From positions 62,001-126,000 of the forward strand of contig NZ_CAWUDI010000001.1 in the NCBI RefSeq assembly GCF_963920925.1: DNA of 64,000 nucleotides, written 5' to 3'. Both the position numbers and the translations under genes were made by a program. Every line of letters begins with the position of its first letter. Within the stretch, counting starts at the first letter, position 1. The stretch is from Rivularia sp963920925 (GTDB taxonomy: Bacteria > Cyanobacteriota > Cyanobacteriia > Cyanobacteriales > Nostocaceae). The notes beneath the pieces were generated by a model, which saw nothing but the letters and a program-made list of their open reading frames with translations, was not told where the DNA came from and did no database searches. Shown here piece by piece: positions 9,397 through 18,077 of this stretch.

Positions 9397-10432
9397 CTAC
9401 ACAGGAGACATGATAATATCTGGGCGTTTTAGCTGCTCGATTAGATAATTAGATAGTAAGTTATGCTTGATTTTATAAACAGTTTCACCTGTTTTATAAG
9501 CTAAGTTTTTAAGTCTAAGCCAGACTAACATTGCACAAGCAATATGATTTCTTTGAAGACGTGCTTTGCGACATTGGCATGATTCAATACCAGTTAACTG
9601 CTTTATTTCTCGATGTTAGCGGAGCGTGCCGAAGGCATAACTCCTCTATTTTCCAACGGATTTTACACACCTTTTGTGCAACATCTATGGAACTTTGAGA
9701 TAAGTCATTAGTCGCGACGTAATCTGTTCTGTCGGTAGAGACAGTAACACAGAAAAGTTTCACCTTTTTATTAGCAGTAAACCCTTTAATTTTTATTATT
9801 TTACCACTTTCTAAATCTTCATCACTCCATTTTAAAGATTTAATGTTTTTATATTTTTCTTTCCCAAAACTATCATCAACTAAGCGATTAGCTTTTAATG
9901 GACAATAATAAACTTTATCTAAACTATCAATATAAAGCATTAATTTGTTGACTGCATACCATGTATCCATCAAAACTGTCTCAAAAGGCAAATTTCTTTG
10001 ATATACCAGACTTATGAGCATATTTTTTACATGGTCAATTTTAGTTAAACCATCATTTTCAGGATTGAAAATTCTATAATCTATTACCCAAAATTGTAAC
10101 GTCTTAGGATTGACATATATGCAATTTACTATTCCAATTCCTTTAACAATGCCATGCTCATTACCACTATATTGTCTTCTAACAATTTCTATTGACTCTG
10201 AAAATCTTTTATCTACAACCGTATCATCAAATACAATATAAGCATCTTCATCAAGGACTATTAAATCTTTTACATTATCCCAAAGTAAGCGAGGAGTTAA
10301 CTTTTCATTTTTTAAATAATAATTAATTTTATCATGACTAATATTTTTCAAATGTTCTGCTAAATTAGTTATAGTGTAGTTAATTTGACTACTAAGTAAG
10401 TATTGACAATAATCAAGTTTAGTAAATCTCAT
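9397..10432 (-). pseudogene. DDE transposase, frameshifted by a 23-base insertion
   Basis: The intact part (10432 down to 9584, 282 residues) shows the first catalytic aspartate in VFDDTVVDK, the second in MDTWYA and the glutamate in KIRWKIEE. After this point the frame runs into ELCLRHAPLTSRNK and stops. Removing a net 22 bases at 9616-9638 restores the frame: HREIKQLTGIESCQCRKARL and about 60 further residues follow to a TAG at 9397-9399. With the expected residues between, this rebuilds the R-(3)-E-(6)-K signature of the IS4-type family. The insertion therefore falls immediately after the catalytic glutamate. Family placement (IS701-like) is from motif pattern only. Confidence 0.85.
9616..9638. 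repeat. Very small dispersed repeat inserted in the transposase gene
   Basis: The bases TTAGCGGAGCGTGCCGAAGG and the following CAT sit between GATG and AACTCC of the transposase coding strand. They are GC-rich, centred on GCCGAAGGC, and shift the reading frame. Size and composition fit the roughly 24-base small dispersed repeats described as mobile in heterocystous cyanobacteria. Confidence 0.75.
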
Positions 10433-10502
10433 TGCTAATCAATTTTTCAATGCACCCTATATCAATTTTCTCATAAAATTTTGAACAACGAAATACATCA
10501 TT

Positions 10503-10532
10503 AATTTTGTTACTAATTCTAGTAACAAAATT
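10503..10532. promoter_or_regulatory. Perfect 13-bp stem upstream of the transposase start
   Basis: AATTTTGTTACTA, a four-base loop ATTC, then TAGTAACAAAATT. The hairpin lies inside the insertion sequence, about 70 bases upstream of the transposase ATG at 10432. Such a structure could shield the transposase from read-through transcription or be a transposase binding site; this role is inferred. Confidence 0.55.
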
Positions 10533-10609
10533 ATGAAACGCATTCTTCTGATTTAATACATACGCACTACTAAATGGCGATCGCACTGTGCCAGTTGCGT
10601 AAGTCCTGA

Positions 10610-10920
10610 ATGTATAAAAATATTTTTAAATCGATACATAAATCAGTATTATTGCTCACGATTATTTAGTCGATTAAGGGAAATAATGCGAAGAGAGAAT
10701 ATTTTTTTTTAGAAGTATTTGATCGGAGTTTTCGGATGCAGTTGTCTCAAAAAAAAATAATGCAGAGTGTTTGGTGTTATCTAAAATCAAAAATATTCTT
10801 GGTAGCCATATTCTATATATAGAATTACCTTGAGTATTGTCAAACAATCGGTAAAAATTATTTTAAAATATCGAAGCACTTGCTGATATTGCTGAATTTA
10901 TAGGAAACGGTAATAAAAAC
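10610..10920. other. Spacer downstream of the insertion sequence
   Basis: About 310 AT-rich bases leading to the next gene on the plus strand. It contains poly-T/A tracts and no reading frame of note. It must hold the promoter for the 427-residue protein that follows. Confidence 0.5.
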
Positions 10921-12204
10921 GTGACTCTTTCTGTCAACCCCAATCTCTACAAACATGATTCTCCACAACAACAGATATATCAACATCTGTTTGATTTGGT
11001 GCAGTTGCATACGCCCTCGGAGACAATTGAATGCTTTCGGAATTTGTTTATTGAAGGTACAAATTACCCTGAAAGAGAAATTTTATCTGCATTAGACGAG
11101 ATTACAGCATCAAAAAAGTCTGAAAAAGAATTTTATTTTTTTCTAAACCGCTGCTGTCACATTTTAATTAATCGTTGGTATATGCAGCCTCAAAAGCATC
11201 ACGCTATATATCAACTAATTGCTACTTTTAATAATCCTCCTTCGAGAAACAGAATTATTACTTCTCGTAACAAATCTATTAGAAGCTTACACGAATTAGT
11301 AAAAGGTTTTCTTAAAGGCGAGCAATACTCGACATTACAGCGTCTTGCTCAAGTTATAAATAAAACCACAAATTCTTTGGTAGATAATAAAAATCAATCT
11401 TTAGTAAGTTTAATTCGCCGATATCCTTACTTACACGAACAATGTTTGCTCAGCGAAGATTCAACTATTGAGCATCAGTGGATAGTAAAACAAATTCAAG
11501 CCGAGGTGCAAAAGAAATTTGAAATTGATTTATCTCAATATGTGACTTATCTAGTCAGACTTTCTCAAATAGCCACAAATAGTTCGGAATCTAGAAAAAA
11601 TAGAATTATACAACCTGTAAATAATCCTACATTATTGAGCGATACTCAAGTAAATCTTGCTTTAAAAAGTTTTGTTGGTAAAGTCGAAGGTGAAAGTAGC
11701 TACAGAGATTTAGCGTACAACTTTTTACATTACAGCAGTCAAGCAACTACTTTAAGTGCTTATAAGGACGATTTATACGAATACCTCATATCTGGAATTG
11801 ACTGGGAATACGGAAAACATCAATTTCATCAGCGGTTATATACTCAATTACAAAATACTTTACCCCAAGCAGATTATCAACAAGTTAATGATTTTTTAAT
11901 TGTCAGAACTTGCACTCAATTACTTAACTTTTTAATAGTCGAAAGTTCTTCATCACCCCAGCATTTTACTTTTATTGATTTAATTACTAATCAAGGTTCA
12001 ATTCGCTCCATAGGATTATTATTAAAAATTATTTTAATTTGCCGTAAATCCAAGCCTTATTTAGCCAAACGCTTTGCAATTTTATTCAATCATTATGAAT
12101 TAGCAACTGCTGGCAGTATTGATTGGTTAGTAGAATCATTGGAAGAATTGAATATCGCTTTAAGCATTCATTTCGGGAACATTGATTTATCTTATTTTAA
12201 ATAA
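10921..12204 (+). CDS. Conserved cyanobacterial protein of unknown function (427 aa)
   Basis: I do not recognise a named domain. The protein starts at a GTG (MTLSVNPNLYKHDSPQQQIY) preceded by AGGAAACGG about 15 bases upstream. It is rich in amphipathic helix-like stretches (LVQLHTPSETIECFRNLFIE, RSLHELVKGFLKGEQYSTLQ, CTQLLNFLIVESSS) and has no signal peptide or membrane segment, suggesting an all-helical soluble protein. About residue 40-90 an aromatic- and Cys-containing block (FYFFLNRCCHILINRWYMQP) is the most distinctive sequence. Codon usage and composition resemble the neighbours. It is isolated from other genes: the insertion sequence lies upstream and a palindromic element immediately downstream. 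Confidence 0.8.
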   Translation: MTLSVNPNLYKHDSPQQQIYQHLFDLVQLHTPSETIECFRNLFIEGTNYPEREILSALDEITASKKSEKEFYFFLNRCCHILINRWYMQPQKHHAIYQLIATFNNPPSRNRIITSRNKSIRSLHELVKGFLKGEQYSTLQRLAQVINKTTNSLVDNKNQSLVSLIRRYPYLHEQCLLSEDSTIEHQWIVKQIQAEVQKKFEIDLSQYVTYLVRLSQIATNSSESRKNRIIQPVNNPTLLSDTQVNLALKSFVGKVEGESSYRDLAYNFLHYSSQATTLSAYKDDLYEYLISGIDWEYGKHQFHQRLYTQLQNTLPQADYQQVNDFLIVRTCTQLLNFLIVESSSSPQHFTFIDLITNQGSIRSIGLLLKIILICRKSKPYLAKRFAILFNHYELATAGSIDWLVESLEELNIALSIHFGNIDLSYFK

Positions 12205-12238
12205 ATTAGTATGGGGAATTGGGCATTGGGAATAGTTA

Positions 12239-12422
12239 GTAGGTTGGGTTAGACGCGAAAACTAAATTTAACTTGTAACGATAATCTATATTTTTAGTGT
12301 CGTAACCCAACATCACCATTGAGATAAACGATATTTGAATGCTGACAATTTAATGTTGGGTTACGGCGCAATGCCAATTTTAACTAGGAAACTAGTTTTT
12401 TCATGCGCCTAACCCAACCTAC
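12239..12422. mobile_element. Palindromic MITE-like element, family E, copy 1
   Basis: Ends are GTAGGTTGGGTTA and TAACCCAACCTAC, perfect 13-bp inverted repeats. Inside lies a second inverted pair, GTAACCCAACAT and ATGTTGGGTTAC, around an AT-rich middle. The same double-palindrome layout occurs at 45660-45849 with a different AT-rich filling. No coding capacity. Confidence 0.75.
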
Positions 12423-12551
12423 GAGCTACGAGCTATGAACTACAATCTACAAAATTATAATAAATATTTTTCCGTACAATCTAGCAGGTGTTTGTCAGTG
12501 AAACTCAAATAAAATAAAGCATAATTAAAAATGAAAAATAGCTAAAACAAT

Positions 12552-12896
12552 ATGGGCAGATTGTTAATTAAATTTATCGGGTTAATTCTACTATTAATCG
12601 GCATTTACTATTTAGGTCAAAATATTATATTTTCAAGTACTTACTATCAATACTATTATAAAAGCTTGCCAGCAGTTGGTTCCGTTTTAGGAATTATAGG
12701 CGGTGTTTTATCACTAGTATTTTTTCCTAGAGAAACTGGTAACTTCGGCTGGATTTTACTCACCATCGGCATAGTGTTAGTTTTCTTAAGTGGAGGAGTT
12801 CTTTTAAAACCAACTAGTTTATGGAATTTCTTTATTAGTTTTGGAACGATTTCAGTTGGATATAAGCTATTAAGTCAAGGAAGAATAAATTTTTAA
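12552..12896 (+). CDS. Small four-helix membrane protein, unknown function
   Basis: A 114-residue protein made almost wholly of hydrophobic segments: LIKFIGLILLLIGIYYLG, a second near VGSVLGIIGGVLSLVFF, a third at FGWILLTIGIVLVFLSGG and a fourth near WNFFISFGTISVGYKLL. This predicts four membrane helices with short loops and no catalytic motif. It has an ATG start at 12552 and ends close to the opposing nuclease gene. No function can be assigned. Confidence 0.65.
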   Translation: MGRLLIKFIGLILLLIGIYYLGQNIIFSSTYYQYYYKSLPAVGSVLGIIGGVLSLVFFPRETGNFGWILLTIGIVLVFLSGGVLLKPTSLWNFFISFGTISVGYKLLSQGRINF

Positions 12897-12932
12897 TCAC
12901 AAACTGCTTCCCAATGCCCAATTCCCAATTCC

Positions 12933-13757
12933 TTACTCCCCATCTGATGCAACTGAAAATTCACAGATAGATTGAAACGGACAAAAGCGACAGTGATAAC
13001 CGGGATTAGCAGGAAATATTTGACTAAAATTTTCTGTATTTTGATGATATTGTTGTAAATCTTTTTGATGCTTCTGGGCAATATAGCTCAGATGAAATTC
13101 AATCAATTTTAATTCGCTACTACTAACAGTAATTACGTGAGACTTCTTACCCATTTCCAAATTATAAAATGAGGCGCTCGCCTGGTATTTTGGGTACAGA
13201 TAACGTGCTGCGAGTAAATAAACTAATGCTTGTCGGCGGTCAAAAGGAGATTTACCTGTTTTAAAATCTATAATATGTAGTGTACTATCGGATTCGTTTA
13301 AAACGCAGTCCATCGCTGCATACAAACGAAAATGATACTGTTCGCGTTCGATAAAAATAGGTTTGGGAAAGCCTTCATCTCCACGAGTTAATAACATAAT
13401 GCGCTTATCTAAAAGTAAAGGCGCATCTTGATATTTTTTTAAAATTTGTCGCACTCGTTCTTGAATTTCATCGGCTAAATTTCCTAATTTTAAAAGTCGT
13501 GCAACCTTTTCTACACCATCAACAGAATTGAGCAGATTTCTATTGTGGTGAAACTCATAAACACCCTTTTGTGCGAGCAAACCTATACGCTGGGATGCAG
13601 TGACTTTCGCCTTCAATAAAGCTTTAACTTTGGGTTCATCTTGCCGTGCTTTAATAAATCCCCGTTTCATCTGACAGTGCCAGCGTTGTTGCCCTGAAGC
13701 CGGGGCAATTAAACTCCACAGATTATAGCTGGCGAAAAGTCTTATAGGGCTTGACAT
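12933..13757 (-). CDS. PD-(D/E)XK nuclease with an iron-sulfur cluster (Cas4/AddB-like)
   Basis: A 274-residue nuclease of the RecB/Cas4 type. The motif LHIIDFKTGKSP supplies the D and the (D/E)XK residues, and RRQALVYLLAARYLYP is the downstream QxxxY motif. Three cysteines at the C-terminus (HCRFCPFQSICEF) together with one near the N-terminus (QQRWHCQMKRGF) match the four-cysteine Fe-S clamp of Cas4 and AddB nucleases. No Cas genes or CRISPR repeats lie nearby, so a DNA repair role is more likely than spacer acquisition. This is a recurrent stand-alone family in cyanobacteria. The transcript converges with the small membrane protein gene. Confidence 0.82.
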   Translation of the reverse strand: MSSPIRLFASYNLWSLIAPASGQQRWHCQMKRGFIKARQDEPKVKALLKAKVTASQRIGLLAQKGVYEFHHNRNLLNSVDGVEKVARLLKLGNLADEIQERVRQILKKYQDAPLLLDKRIMLLTRGDEGFPKPIFIEREQYHFRLYAAMDCVLNESDSTLHIIDFKTGKSPFDRRQALVYLLAARYLYPKYQASASFYNLEMGKKSHVITVSSSELKLIEFHLSYIAQKHQKDLQQYHQNTENFSQIFPANPGYHCRFCPFQSICEFSVASDGE

Positions 13758-14242
13758 TGCGATAGCAGCGGTGAAAATGCAAGGTTTAAGTATTATCTAC
13801 AGGCAAAAATTGGACGTTTTCGTATGGTTTTAATCTTAAATACCAACCAATTGTCCAAAACCGGACTATATTAAACTCTCTTACACCCCGCTCAATTCAA
13901 TTAAAATTGATAGCGTCCAGTTAAAGGTAATGCACTTAGAAATTATATTTTAACTCTTGAAACTATAGGTGTGGATATTAAAGAGCTTTTTGTTTGCTAA
14001 AATACTAAATCTTTAATCAAATTAGCTTTTATCTATAATGACTGGGATTTTTGTAAGTTTAACTAAAAAGCTATAAAAGTTTAGATTGACTGGGTAGCTA
14101 TTAGAGATGCTGTTACTGCTTGCATATTTAACCTGAATTCTACTTTAATATAAAGATAATAATTAAAGCACCGGATTATTTGAATCAGAAACCTCATACA
14201 TCCACAAGTGCTTTTTCGTATTATTTATGTATTGTATTATTT
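13758..14242. other. Divergent spacer between the nuclease and the LapA-domain protein
   Basis: About 480 AT-rich bases holding the promoters of two divergent genes. No other gene is supported. The in-frame upstream extension from 14180 to 14242 lacks a convincing start and reads NQKPHTSTSAF, so it is treated as non-coding. Confidence 0.5.
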
Positions 14243-14521
14243 ATGAAAACAACCGTAAACCTGCTTTTATCAATAATTGTAGCCTTGTGGATAATGGCGA
14301 TCGCTATTATCTCAGTGCAAAATGCCACCCCAGTATCGTTAAGATTTCTAACATTTGAATCAGTTCAAATTCCAGTCGGGTTACTACTGACTTTTTTTGT
14401 CGCAGTCGGAATCATTGCTGCAAGCGTACTGCAACCTTTATTGAGAAAATCCAACTCAAAACGAAGCACTTCTCGACGGTATGAAGATGATGCCGAATTT
14501 TTTGTAGATGAAGATTTTTAA
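14243..14521 (+). CDS. LapA-domain (DUF1049) small membrane protein
   Basis: A 92-residue protein starting MKTTVNLLLSIIVALWIMAI. It has two membrane helices separated by the conserved segment SVQNATPVSLRFLTFESVQI, which is the hallmark of the lipopolysaccharide-assembly-protein-A (DUF1049) domain: an NxxPV.L.F block after helix one. A basic and then acidic tail (RKSNSKRSTSRRYEDDAEFF) faces the cytoplasm. In cyanobacteria the molecular role is not known. The ATG at 14243 is preferred over a start at 14180 because the hydrophobic helix then sits at the N-terminus. Confidence 0.8.
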   Translation: MKTTVNLLLSIIVALWIMAIAIISVQNATPVSLRFLTFESVQIPVGLLLTFFVAVGIIAASVLQPLLRKSNSKRSTSRRYEDDAEFFVDEDF

Positions 14522-14546
14522 ACTATTACAAATTTTATTAACAAAA

Positions 14547-14602
14547 GTTCGTAGTAAGGGCTTGAGCCACTTAATCCGAGCGATAAATCGCTTACTACGA
14601 AC
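14547..14602. repeat. Palindromic repeat between convergent genes
   Basis: GTTCGTAGTAAG at 14547-14558 pairs with CTTACTACGAAC at 14591-14602. Inside are two smaller hairpins, GGCTTGAGCC and CGATAAATCG. It lies between the stop codons of the converging lapA-type gene and polA and could end transcription from both sides. The outer GTAGTA arms resemble those of the repeat at 62867-62918. Confidence 0.65.
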
Positions 14603-14632
14603 CTAACTGGTAATTGATAATTGATAATTGAT

Positions 14633-17563
14633 TCACTTCGCTTCCATCCAGTTATCACCTGCTTTTGCTTCCACCAGTAAAGGAACGCTTAATTCTAAAG
14701 CATTTTCCATCACTGATTTAATCTTGATTTGCAATTCTGACAATTCTTGAGGAGGAACTTCAAAAATTAATTCATCGTGAACTTGTAACAATAATCTGGC
14801 TTGATAATTTTGCAAAAGTTCGTGTATTTTTATCGAAGCAATTTTGATAATATCGGCGCTAGAACCTTGAATTGGAGCATTAGCAGCAGAGCGCAACAAT
14901 CCCGCATCGTAAGCTCCTATATTTTTCAATTTACTTAAGTCAATTTCTTCGGGATTAACATTTTTTAGGTTGACTAAATTTCTACTAGTAAAATCTACAT
15001 AGCGTCTGCGCCCTAAAATTGTTTCTACATAACCTTGAGAAATTGCTTGTTTTTTCAAACTTTCCAAAAATTCAAAAATTTTTGGATATCGACTATAAAA
15101 TCTTTTAATAAATTCATTAGCAAGATTTTTATCTATACCAGTTGAACGGGAAAATCTCAACGAACCCATTCCGTAAATTACACCGAAGTTAATAGTTTTA
15201 GCTACTCGTCTTTCATCCGAAGAAATATCATCTTTTTCATATACCAACCGCGCTGTAACGGTATGTATATCTTGATTATTGTTATAAGCTTCTACCAAAA
15301 CTGGTTCTTGACTCAAATGAGCCAATATTCGTAACTCAATTTGCGAGTAATCCGCAGCTACTATCAACCAACCTTCTTCCGGGATAAAAGCTTTACGAAT
15401 TTGACGGCTAAAAGCTGTACGAATCGGAATATTTTGTAAGTTTGGATTGGAAGAAGATAGCCTTCCAGTTGAAGTTGCTGTTTGATTAAAATCTGTATGC
15501 ACTCGCTTAGTATCTTCCCTAACTAAAGCTGGAAGTGCATCTACATAGGTAGATTTTAGTTTGGATAATGTCCGATATTCAATAATGCCTTCGATAATGC
15601 CAGTTTCATCGTCTTCTTGCAGCCTTTCTAAAGTTGCCGCATCTGTAGAATATCCGGTTTTAATCTTACGAGAATACTTTTTATTTAATCCCAAATTATC
15701 AAATAATATTTGACTCAACTGTTTGGGAGAACCTAAATTAAATTTTTCTCCAGCTATTTCCTGTACTTGTTCTTCCAACTTCTTTAAATCGATTTCTAAC
15801 TGCTGCGAAAGTTCGTTTAAATAAGCTGAATCAATACGGATTCCTTGATATTCCATGTCCGCTAAGACTTCTTCAAGCGGTTGTTCTACTTCTAATAACA
15901 ACTTTGATAAACGGGGAAAATTGTTCAATTCTTCCCGCAGTTTTGCGACTAACCCAAATGTGGTATAAGCATCCATCCCGCAATAATCTGCGACTTCAGA
16001 AATACTAACATCCGCAATAGTTTGACCTTTCGGAACCAACTCAACGTAACTTTTAGCTGTCAATTTCAAGTATTTTTGAGAAAGTTCGCTCAATCCGTGA
16101 CTGCTGTCGGGATTAAGAACATAACTTGCTAACATCGAGTCAAATATTACCCCTGCAATATTAATTCCTTGACATCGCAAAACTAAACGGTCAAATTTAG
16201 TATTTTGAAAAGCTTTCGGATAATCTGCACTTTCTAAAATTGGACGTAGGGCTTCTAAAGCAACATTTTTATCCAAATTATTGCCGTTTTTATGTCCCAC
16301 AGGAATATAAGCAACTTCCGAGGGTTCATTTCCCCAACAACAGCCAATTCCAACTAAATCAGCATCTCGCGGTTCTAAATCGGTAGTTTCGGTATCCCAA
16401 GCGACGGGTGTTTCGGTACTTTTAATTTTTTTGAGTATTTTAACTAGTGCTTTAAGCTTTGCTTCCGTATCAATGATGCGCGGTTGAATTGGAGAAGTCT
16501 TTTGCTTTTGGGATTCTAATGTCTCTTCATAAGTCCAAAACCATAAATCATCATCTTCAACTTCTATAACTTCCGCTTGTGCTATTTCTTCAACATCACC
16601 GCCAAACTTTTGCTGAAGCTGATTAATTTTTTTCAAAAAAGAGCTAAATTCTAACTTTTCTAAAATTGGCTTGAGTTCGCTATTCTCAAAACCTTTTAAC
16701 TTACACTCTTCTAAATCAACTTCTAACGGAACATCTTCAACTATTTTCGCTAAAAACTTGGATTTTTCCGCATCTTCTTTCCCCGCTTCGAGTTTCTTAT
16801 GAGTTGCGCCTTTTATTTCATCTAAAGACTGATAAACTTTGTCCAGAGTACCGTAAGTATCGAGCAACTGTACTGCTGTTTTCTCTCCAATTCCCTTCAC
16901 GCCGGGAATATTATCCGATTTATCCCCGCAAAGTGCTTTAAAATCAACTACTTGAGTTGGTAAAACCCCTAATTTTTCCTTAACTTCTTCCGAGTGAAAC
17001 TCTTTTAACCCCTTACTCGAACGCTGTAGAGCTTCCTTATTCAAATACAGAACGCTAATTTGCTTGTCTTTATCAACTAACTGAAATAAATCTCTGTCTC
17101 CCGTGAGGATTTTAACTTGATATCCTGCATTAGAAGCCTTTTGCGCTAAGGTTCCTAAAACATCATCTGCTTCAAAACCCGCAGCAGTCAAAATTGGTAA
17201 ATTTAATCCCGTAAGTAATTCGTGGAGATTTTCCAAATCGGGAATAAAATCTTCTGGGGTTCCCGGACGATCGGCTTTATAAGTATCATCAGCTTGATGG
17301 CGGAAAGTTGGTAAACCCAAATCAAAAGCAACGGCGATCGCTTCAGGTTGTTGTTTTTCCATTACTTCGAGCAAAGACTTAATAAAGCCAAAACACACGC
17401 TGGTAGGTATACCCGTTTTGGTACGAAGTCCACCATCTCGCCCTTTAGCAAAAGCAAAATAAGAACGAAACGCCAGAGAATGTCCGTCAACCAAGACGAA
17501 TGTGGGATTTTTAGGAGAACTTATATCGGAAGTCAACTGATTAGAAGGTGTAATTGGGGACAT
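14633..17563 (-). CDS. polA: DNA polymerase I
   Basis: A 976-residue polymerase with all three domains. The N-terminal 5'-3' exonuclease covers about residues 20-310 (LVDGHSLAFRSYFAF; GDKSDNIPGVKGIGEKTA). The 3'-5' proofreading domain keeps its acidic residues: the DTETT segment, NTKFDR and YCGMDAYTT. The polymerase domain carries motif A (VAADYSQIELRILAHLS), motif B (RRVAKTINFGVIYGMG) and motif C (QVHDELIFEV). Proofreading therefore looks active, unlike in some bacterial Pol I enzymes. Role: Okazaki fragment processing and gap repair. It has an ATG start and faces the DUF1049 gene across a palindromic repeat. Confidence 0.97.
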   Translation of the reverse strand: MSPITPSNQLTSDISSPKNPTFVLVDGHSLAFRSYFAFAKGRDGGLRTKTGIPTSVCFGFIKSLLEVMEKQQPEAIAVAFDLGLPTFRHQADDTYKADRPGTPEDFIPDLENLHELLTGLNLPILTAAGFEADDVLGTLAQKASNAGYQVKILTGDRDLFQLVDKDKQISVLYLNKEALQRSSKGLKEFHSEEVKEKLGVLPTQVVDFKALCGDKSDNIPGVKGIGEKTAVQLLDTYGTLDKVYQSLDEIKGATHKKLEAGKEDAEKSKFLAKIVEDVPLEVDLEECKLKGFENSELKPILEKLEFSSFLKKINQLQQKFGGDVEEIAQAEVIEVEDDDLWFWTYEETLESQKQKTSPIQPRIIDTEAKLKALVKILKKIKSTETPVAWDTETTDLEPRDADLVGIGCCWGNEPSEVAYIPVGHKNGNNLDKNVALEALRPILESADYPKAFQNTKFDRLVLRCQGINIAGVIFDSMLASYVLNPDSSHGLSELSQKYLKLTAKSYVELVPKGQTIADVSISEVADYCGMDAYTTFGLVAKLREELNNFPRLSKLLLEVEQPLEEVLADMEYQGIRIDSAYLNELSQQLEIDLKKLEEQVQEIAGEKFNLGSPKQLSQILFDNLGLNKKYSRKIKTGYSTDAATLERLQEDDETGIIEGIIEYRTLSKLKSTYVDALPALVREDTKRVHTDFNQTATSTGRLSSSNPNLQNIPIRTAFSRQIRKAFIPEEGWLIVAADYSQIELRILAHLSQEPVLVEAYNNNQDIHTVTARLVYEKDDISSDERRVAKTINFGVIYGMGSLRFSRSTGIDKNLANEFIKRFYSRYPKIFEFLESLKKQAISQGYVETILGRRRYVDFTSRNLVNLKNVNPEEIDLSKLKNIGAYDAGLLRSAANAPIQGSSADIIKIASIKIHELLQNYQARLLLQVHDELIFEVPPQELSELQIKIKSVMENALELSVPLLVEAKAGDNWMEAK

Positions 17564-18077
17564 CTATTTATTTTAATCAGTTGGTTCCCTTTTGGAACAT
17601 TTGTTTTAGTCGAGAAGTAAAATTTTATATTTACCGCTGCGAAACACTATTCCGGCAGCAGAAAACTAAGAATCGAAATTTAAGATTTCAAATAAATTAA
17701 AACAAGCCGGGTTTACTTACGTAACCTAAAACTTCATCTTCTGACTAAGCCATTAGTGAAAAACCCCGGTTTATTAGCTGAATGCAGCATAAAACTAAAG
17801 TGTCTTTATAAATATCAATACTATCTTTATCAAATTCCTAAATATTTTTTGCACTCATGAGTTAGTGGAGTTTACAACTAAAGCTGCATTTTATATCTAA
17901 TTTTATTCAACATAAAACTAGCTTCAAAATTAGTTGAATTTCGCATTCCTAAACTTTAAATATTGTTCGGGATGTTTGCGGATGTGTATTGTAGACCTGA
18001 TAGAACACAATTAAAACATGAAGCGCAAAACAAATTGCTTCAAAAAAACGATAAATTTTATAGAGAAGGGAAATAAA
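17564..18077. other. Spacer between polA and the PEP-CTERM gene
   Basis: About 510 bases, AT-rich, with the divergent promoters. An imperfect GC-rich inverted pair (CCGGGTTTAC near 17707 and ACCCCGGTTT near 17762) may form a hairpin. The in-frame extension upstream of 18078 (from 18018) is not used because a clear signal peptide begins at 18078. Confidence 0.5.

Larger units (their letters stand above)
9336..10609 (-). mobile_element. Complete insertion sequence, DDE type (IS701/IS4-like)
   Basis: A 1,274-bp element bounded by perfect 22-bp terminal inverted repeats at 9336-9357 and 10588-10609, beginning TCAGGACTTACGCAACTGG. A trinucleotide ATG flanks both ends and may be the target duplication. 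The element carries one transposase gene on the reverse strand, broken by a frameshift, and a 13-bp perfect stem upstream of that gene. The ends are intact, so it could still be mobilised by transposase supplied from another copy. Confidence 0.85.

Noticed and set aside
12933..13757. Cas4 as part of a CRISPR locus
   Set aside because: No cas1, cas2 or repeats nearby; the Fe-S nuclease fold alone is shared by stand-alone repair nucleases.
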